Assembly (NCBI RefSeq): GCF_014205875.1
Contig: NZ_JACHEN010000010.1
Coordinates: 1-64,000, forward strand
Source: Anaerosolibacter carboniphilus
Lineage (GTDB): Bacteria; Bacillota; Clostridia; Peptostreptococcales; Thermotaleaceae
DNA: 64,000 bases
Direction: 5' to 3'
Below, piece by piece: positions 59,721 to 64,000 of the stretch; the first letter of the stretch is position 1; each line of letters starts with the position of its first letter. Under the pieces are notes generated by a model. It was given only the letters and a program-made list of their open reading frames with translations. It did no database searches and was not told where the DNA came from. A program made the translations under genes and the position numbers.

Positions 59721-61646
59721 TTGAAAAAGAAAGAGCGAAATTTATATCTTTCCAATGTAGATGTAGAAGAGGCTTTGGACCTATATTTTCGGAGGGTAGA
59801 TGAGCACCTTTATGGATTGGATGTAGAAAAGGTCCAAGTGATTGAGTCTCAAGGAAGGGTTACTGCAAGCCCAGTTTTCGCGAGATTGTCATCTCCAAAT
59901 CATAACGCAGCGGCCATGGATGGTATTGCGGTGAAGGCTAAGACGACCTTTGGCGCATCAGAAGCCAATCCGATGCGATTAAAGCAAAATAGAGACTTTG
60001 TATTTATTGATACGGGAGACCCCATACAAGAACCCTATGATGCGGTCATTATGATCGAAGATGTGGTGGAGATTGACGAGGAAACCGTTGAAATTATAAA
60101 AGCTGCTTCTCCGTGGCACGATATCCGACCCATTGGCGAAGATATTGTTGCCCATGAAATGATTGTGCCTTCCCACCACACCATACGCCCTGTAGACTTG
60201 GGAGCATTGCTGAGTGGTGGAATTTTGGAAATAGAGGTATATCGCAAGCCTAAGGTAGGAATCATGCCCACAGGGTCTGAGATCATAGAACCCCATGAAC
60301 CCATGGGAGAAGGTAAAATCATCGAATCCAATTCCAGGGTATTTGAAGGTCTTATCAAGGAATATGGAGGAAATCCCAATCGATACAGTCCTGTTGCCGA
60401 TGATTATGGGCTGCTTCGGGAGCAGTTGTTGGCAGCAGTGGAAGAAAATGATATGGTTATTATCAATGCAGGTTCATCAGCAGGATCAGAGGATTATACA
60501 GTGAAGCTAATCCGTGAGCTTGGGGAGGTGCTGATCCATGGAATCGCTACGAGACCCGGTAAGCCCACTATCTTGGGAATTATCCAAGGGAAACCGGTCA
60601 TGGGTATACCTGGATATCCTGTATCGGCATATTTTGTATTCGATACCTTTGCCAAACCGCTGATTGCCAAATATTTAGGGCAAGGAGTTCCCAATCGTCC
60701 ACGGGTAGAAGCCGTTGTATCAAAAAGAATCGTGTCTGCATTAAAGCATAAAGAATACGTAAGAATGAAGTTGGGGATGGTAGATGATCAATTAATTGCT
60801 ACACCATTAAACCGGGGGGCAGGTGCCACCATGTCCTTGGTAAGGGCAGATGGTATTTTGATCATTCCTCAGAATAGTGAAGGGGTCGAAGCAGGAGAGC
60901 GAATACAAGTGGAGCTGCTGAAGGATATGCAAGATATCCATCATACCATTGTCTCCATAGGGAGCCATGATCTAATCATGGATATGATGGGGAACTATAT
61001 CCATCGTCAGAATGCCAGATACCACCTATCTTCTGCCCATGTGGGCAGTCTAGGTGGACTGATGGCCCTACGAAGGGGTGAGGCCCATATGGCGCCTATC
61101 CACCTCTTAGATGAGGCGTATGGAGAATATAACATTTCTTTTGTTAAGAAATACCTGTCCAACCTGGATATGGCACTCATCAAAGGCGTAAAAAGAATTC
61201 AAGGATTCATATTGCCGAAGGAAAATCCTAAAAACATCAAAAACTTCCATGATTTAACCAGAGAAGATGTTCAGTTCGTGAATCGGCAGAGAGGTGCAGG
61301 AACAAGGATTCTTGTAGATTATAAATTGAAAGAGAACCAGATTGATGGGGGAGCCATCAGTGGATATGATCGGGAAATGACAACCCACATGGCAGTAGCA
61401 GCAGCAGTGGCTTCAGGGGCCGCTGATGTGGGAATAGGAGTTTTATCGGCTGCCAAAGCATTAGATTTGGATTTTATACCCATTGGGGACGAGGAGTATG
61501 ACTTCGCAGTTCCAACAAAATATCTAGAAAACACCATGATAAAGCTATTCATTAAAGTTCTTCAATCCCATGAATTAAAAGAATCCTTAGAGATAATGGG
61601 AGGATATAAGTTCGACCGTGCAGGAGAAATTATAATAATAAACTAA
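59721..61646 (+). CDS. MoeA fused to periplasmic-binding-protein-like domain
   Basis: This 641-aa fusion has residues 1-405 as a MoeA domain (SSPNHNAAAMDGIAVKAKTTFGAS; IMPTGSEIIEP; INAGSSAGSEDYT; GIPGYPVSAYF). Residues ~410-641 form a substrate-binding-protein-like domain (SIGSHDLIMDMMGNYI...RRGEAHMAPIHLLD...RQRGAGTRILVDYKL...GAADVGIGVLSAAK). Such MoeA-PBP (LysR-substrate-like) fusions are common in Clostridia. The extra domain resembles PBP-like modules that bind molybdate, tungstate or the pterin, but no signal peptide exists, so it works in the cytosol. The start is TTG with AAGGGGGAG 7 nt upstream. Inference: it may deliver or select the oxyanion for insertion. Confidence 0.9.
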   Translation: MKKKERNLYLSNVDVEEALDLYFRRVDEHLYGLDVEKVQVIESQGRVTASPVFARLSSPNHNAAAMDGIAVKAKTTFGASEANPMRLKQNRDFVFIDTGDPIQEPYDAVIMIEDVVEIDEETVEIIKAASPWHDIRPIGEDIVAHEMIVPSHHTIRPVDLGALLSGGILEIEVYRKPKVGIMPTGSEIIEPHEPMGEGKIIESNSRVFEGLIKEYGGNPNRYSPVADDYGLLREQLLAAVEENDMVIINAGSSAGSEDYTVKLIRELGEVLIHGIATRPGKPTILGIIQGKPVMGIPGYPVSAYFVFDTFAKPLIAKYLGQGVPNRPRVEAVVSKRIVSALKHKEYVRMKLGMVDDQLIATPLNRGAGATMSLVRADGILIIPQNSEGVEAGERIQVELLKDMQDIHHTIVSIGSHDLIMDMMGNYIHRQNARYHLSSAHVGSLGGLMALRRGEAHMAPIHLLDEAYGEYNISFVKKYLSNLDMALIKGVKRIQGFILPKENPKNIKNFHDLTREDVQFVNRQRGAGTRILVDYKLKENQIDGGAISGYDREMTTHMAVAAAVASGAADVGIGVLSAAKALDLDFIPIGDEEYDFAVPTKYLENTMIKLFIKVLQSHELKESLEIMGGYKFDRAGEIIIIN

Positions 61647-61679
61647 ATTGTTAGTTGTGAGGACAGAGGGGGGAGAACG

Positions 61680-62645
61680 ATGAAGGATACTTCAGGGAGA
61701 AATATCAACTATCTCAGAATCTCCATAACGGATCTGTGCAATCTAAGATGTATGTACTGTATGCCTCAGGATGGAATTGAAAAGAAGCATCACAAAGAAA
61801 TCTTATCTTTAGAGGAAATCTATCAGGTGGCAAAGGTGGCAGTAGATCTTGGGATTCATAAGATTCGAATTACGGGTGGAGAACCTTTGGTGCGAAAGGG
61901 GATTATAAAGTTCATTGAATCCATTGCACAGTTAGATGGGGTAAAGGATTTAGCCATGACCACCAATGGACTCTTGTTGAAGAAATATGCCATGGATTTG
62001 AAAAATGCAGGGATCAATAGAGTCAATATCAGTTTAGATACATTGAAGGCAGAAAAATATGAACAGATTACCCGGGGTGGGAAATTAAAAACGGTCCTAG
62101 AGGGTATTGAAGAGGCAAAAAAGGTTGGACTCAATCCTATTAAGATCAATACGGTGCTAATTGGTGATTTTAATGATGATGAAGTAGAAAACTTTGTTGA
62201 ACTAACCCTTAAGGAAAACATTGAAGTTCGATTCATCGAATTGATGCCCATTGGTCAGGCAAGTACATGGGCAAGAAATCGGTTTGTTTCCAACAATAGC
62301 ATCAAAGAGCGGATTTCGGAACTGATTCCTATTTATGATGGAGATAAGCACAGTCCGGCAAAATATTATAAGCTGCCTGGCGGAAAAGGAAAAGTCGGAT
62401 TTATTAATCCCATCAGCAGTCATTTCTGTAAATACTGTAACCGCATTCGGCTAACTGCCGATGGACGACTGAAGCCTTGTCTTCATTCCAATCAAGAAAT
62501 TGATATTAAGACGGCTTTGAGGCATCATATCGGGGATTTAAGAAAGCTTATGGAAGAGGCAATTTTATCGAAGCCATCCCAGCATACGTTAAACGATTTA
62601 AACCATGAACCCATTGACAGAGATATGTATCGCATAGGAGGATAA
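61680..62645 (+). CDS. moaA: GTP 3',8-cyclase MoaA
   Basis: This 321-aa radical SAM enzyme makes the first step of molybdopterin synthesis from GTP. The N-terminal cluster motif is C20, C24 and C27 (CNLRCMYC). The C-terminal cluster is [21 protein letters not shown], and the protein ends in YRIGG, the C-terminal double glycine needed for activity. [11 protein letters not shown] and TTNGLLL are also conserved. GAGGGGGGAGAACG precedes the ATG. It is followed by moaC with only one base between, so the pathway order MoaA then MoaC is kept in the operon. Confidence 0.96.
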   Translation: MKDTSGRNINYLRISITDLCNLRCMYCMPQDGIEKKHHKEILSLEEIYQVAKVAVDLGIHKIRITGGEPLVRKGIIKFIESIAQLDGVKDLAMTTNGLLLKKYAMDLKNAGINRVNISLDTLKAEKYEQITRGGKLKTVLEGIEEAKKVGLNPIKINTVLIGDFNDDEVENFVELTLKENIEVRFIELMPIGQASTWARNRFVSNNSIKERISELIPIYDGDKHSPAKYYKLPGGKGKVGFINPISSHFCKYCNRIRLTADGRLKPCLHSNQEIDIKTALRHHIGDLRKLMEEAILSKPSQHTLNDLNHEPIDRDMYRIGG

Positions 62646-62646
62646 C

Positions 62647-63138
62647 ATGAAGCTAACCCACATAGACGAACATGGAAGAGCGAAGATGGTTGATGTAGGA
62701 GAGAAGGCGGATACCCAACGGGTGGCTATTGCCGGAGCATCGATACAAATGGCACCCCAGACCTTATCCATGATCAAAGAAGGAAAAATGAAAAAAGGAG
62801 ATGTCCTTTCGGTGGCGCAAGTAGCGGGAATTATGGGTGTAAAGCGAACCAGTGAATTGATTCCCATGTGCCATAATATACTGATTTCCGGTGTAGAGAT
62901 GAACTTTAGAATCGATGAGGAAAACAGTATGATTCACATAGAGGCTACGGTAAAGACCGTTGGAAAAACAGGAGTAGAAATGGAAGCCTTACAAGGTGTA
63001 TCCATCGCAGCCCTTACAATTTACGACATGTGTAAAGCGGTAGACAAGGATATGGTCATTTCCAATATCCGATTGATAAAAAAAACGGGTGGCAAGTCTG
63101 GCACCTATATCCGAGGAGGAGAGTGTGTTGAAGGGTAA
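62647..63138 (+). CDS. moaC: Cyclic pyranopterin monophosphate synthase MoaC
   Basis: This 163-aa protein converts the MoaA product to cyclic pyranopterin monophosphate. Typical motifs are [66 protein letters not shown] and [14 protein letters not shown], which include the conserved active-site His, Lys and Asp. GGAGG lies 5 nt before the ATG, at the end of moaA. Its end overlaps the start of the MOSC gene. Length is standard. Confidence 0.97.
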   Translation: MKLTHIDEHGRAKMVDVGEKADTQRVAIAGASIQMAPQTLSMIKEGKMKKGDVLSVAQVAGIMGVKRTSELIPMCHNILISGVEMNFRIDEENSMIHIEATVKTVGKTGVEMEALQGVSIAALTIYDMCKAVDKDMVISNIRLIKKTGGKSGTYIRGGECVEG

Positions 63139-63565
63139 AGTGATCGCTATCAATATCAGCGAAAAAAAAGGTGTACCGAAAAAAACAATTGAGCAAGGCA
63201 TGTTTAGAGTAGATCATGGATTAGAAGGAGATGCCCATGCGGGGAACTGGCATCGACAGGTAAGCCTCTTAGGAAACGAAAGCATTGAAAAAATGAAGGC
63301 TATTGGAATAGAGGGCTTATGCACCGGGAAATTTGCTGAAAACATTACAACAGAAGGTATCGAGCTATGGACATTGCCCATAGGAACGAAGATTCAGATC
63401 GGTGAGACCATACAGGAGGTTACCCAGATTGGAAAAGAATGTCATACAAAGTGTGCCATCTTTCATCAGGTAGGAAATTGTGTTATGCCTACTGAAGGGA
63501 TTTTCACCAAAGTATTGAAAGACGGCATCATCAAAGCGGGTGATGAAATTATCGTATTAAAGTAA
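63125..63565 (+). CDS. MOSC-domain protein
   Basis: This ~146-aa stand-alone MOSC domain has [18 protein letters not shown] near the N-terminus and [29 protein letters not shown] near the C-terminus. These are the conserved blocks of MOSC proteins, which use a cysteine to carry sulfur to pterin-based metal cofactors. In clostridial operons this small form follows moaC and may sulfurate Mo or W cofactor. The start is GTG at 63125 or TTG at 63128; both follow AGGAGG (63114-63119) inside moaC. It is the last gene of the operon, with a strong terminator right after it. Confidence 0.88.
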   Translation: MLKGKVIAINISEKKGVPKKTIEQGMFRVDHGLEGDAHAGNWHRQVSLLGNESIEKMKAIGIEGLCTGKFAENITTEGIELWTLPIGTKIQIGETIQEVTQIGKECHTKCAIFHQVGNCVMPTEGIFTKVLKDGIIKAGDEIIVLK

Positions 63566-63607
63566 AAAAAGAATCACTCTCCTTGCTAAAGAAGAGTGAT
63601 TCTTTTT
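63566..63607. terminator. Bidirectional terminator ending the cofactor operon
   Basis: AAAAAGAATCACTCT (63566-63580) and AGAGTGATTCTTTTT (63593-63607) form a perfect 15-bp stem. It also serves the convergent STAS-domain gene, whose stop codon (63606-63608) lies at its edge. Confidence 0.88.
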
Positions 63608-64000
63608 AACTATTGGGAGCTAAGCCTTTCACCCGATCTAATACTTCGCCAATACGAAGTGTGGATAGGGGGACTTCTTCTTCGGTAAGAACATCCATTT
63701 TCAGCAGCAAGTCTGTACTATTCTCTCGAAGACCTGCAAAAACAAGCTCTGTATTATTTGATTTCAATACTTCCTTTACATTTTTTAGAGAAATTGCACC
63801 AGAGGAATCGATGGCAGGCATATTCATAAGATTTAGCACAACGATGTCTGCGTCTTCAGCCTCAATTTCCAACTTGCTGATGATGGTATGGGCCACACCA
63901 AAAAACAAAGGACCTTCAATGGTATAGGAGGCGATTTTTTGGGTTAGGCCTGTACAATCAATTTCATATTTTTTTAGATAAACTTCTCCCATGCGAAGCA
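63606..64000 (-). CDS. STAS domain, probable C-terminus of a SulP transporter (partial)
   Basis: At least 131 residues are visible on the minus strand and the frame remains open to the window edge; upstream of the first Met it reads L-R. The sequence L-R-M-G-E-V-Y at the junction resembles the R-R-M-x-E-V link between the last membrane helix and the STAS domain of SulP anion transporters. The STAS domain itself follows, with ADIVVLNLMNMPAIDSSGAISLKNV, where the conserved DSSG loop is seen. The membrane part would lie beyond 64000. A SulP protein beside Mo/W genes could carry sulfate or a related oxyanion, but the context alone does not prove this. A stand-alone anti-sigma antagonist is less likely. 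Confidence 0.7.
   Translation of the reverse strand, partial: LRMGEVYLKKYEIDCTGLTQKIASYTIEGPLFFGVAHTIISKLEIEAEDADIVVLNLMNMPAIDSSGAISLKNVKEVLKSNNTELVFAGLRENSTDLLLKMDVLTEEEVPLSTLRIGEVLDRVKGLAPNS

Noticed and set aside
1..64000. CRISPR arrays, tRNA or rRNA genes, prophage or transposase genes
   Set aside because: I saw no regularly spaced direct repeats, no tRNA- or rRNA-like sequence and no recombinase or phage protein in any frame.

Overview
The window looks like chromosomal DNA from a low-GC, Gram-positive, anaerobic member of the Clostridia. The supporting signs are strong AGGAGG-type ribosome sites with frequent GTG and TTG starts, sigma-A promoters, HPr kinase, rubrerythrin, a tungsten aldehyde oxidoreductase with its cofactor genes, and perfect Spo0A-like and Gram-positive LexA boxes. 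An Alkaliphilus/Natronincola-like spore former is a reasonable guess, but no RNA gene is present to confirm it.

Layout. 1-5.7 kb: a composite inverted-repeat element, a PrcB-domain protein, a four-LysM secreted protein, a Lon-like protease and 5-formyl-THF cyclo-ligase. 5.9-8.6 kb: the division/cell-wall set ftsE, ftsX and an M23 hydrolase. 8.7-12.9 kb: a NatAB-type ABC exporter, mutY and a P1/DmpA peptidase, followed by a second copy of the repeat element in the opposite orientation. 13.5-15.6 kb: a MATE exporter and rubrerythrin, the latter with a PerR-like operator over its -10 box. 15.6-22.4 kb: the most unusual locus. It is a dipeptide/oligopeptide-type ABC transporter in which both permeases are fused to extracellular M28-peptidase-like domains, one with intact zinc ligands and one degenerate. 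No substrate-binding protein gene is present, and the promoter sits inside a 56-bp palindrome. An aminotransferase IV gene and ctpA follow. 24.8-35.2 kb: a leftward glycogen operon, glgB-glgC-glgD-glgA-glgP plus a GH13 enzyme. It lies between ctpA and a MinJ-like PDZ gene, which are neighbours in Bacillus. 35.4-48.1 kb: the PDZ protein, a GAF-GGDEF diguanylate cyclase, uvrB (perfect LexA box) and uvrA, a PilZ protein, two small membrane or exported proteins, uvrC and hprK.

48.2-63.6 kb is a molybdenum/tungsten cofactor region. Leftward genes encode an AcoR-like sigma-54 activator, aldehyde:ferredoxin oxidoreductase behind a consensus -24/-12 promoter, a radical SAM maturase, and MoaD-like, ThiF/MoeB-like and MogA/MoaB proteins. 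A formate/nitrite channel gene and an iron alcohol dehydrogenase gene lie next to them. Rightward are mobA and then moeA, a moeA-PBP fusion, moaA, moaC and a MOSC gene. The second group follows a structured leader that fits the Moco/Tuco riboswitch class and ends in an intrinsic terminator. No moaE is present in the window. The window ends inside a leftward gene whose visible part is a STAS domain, probably the C-terminus of a SulP transporter.
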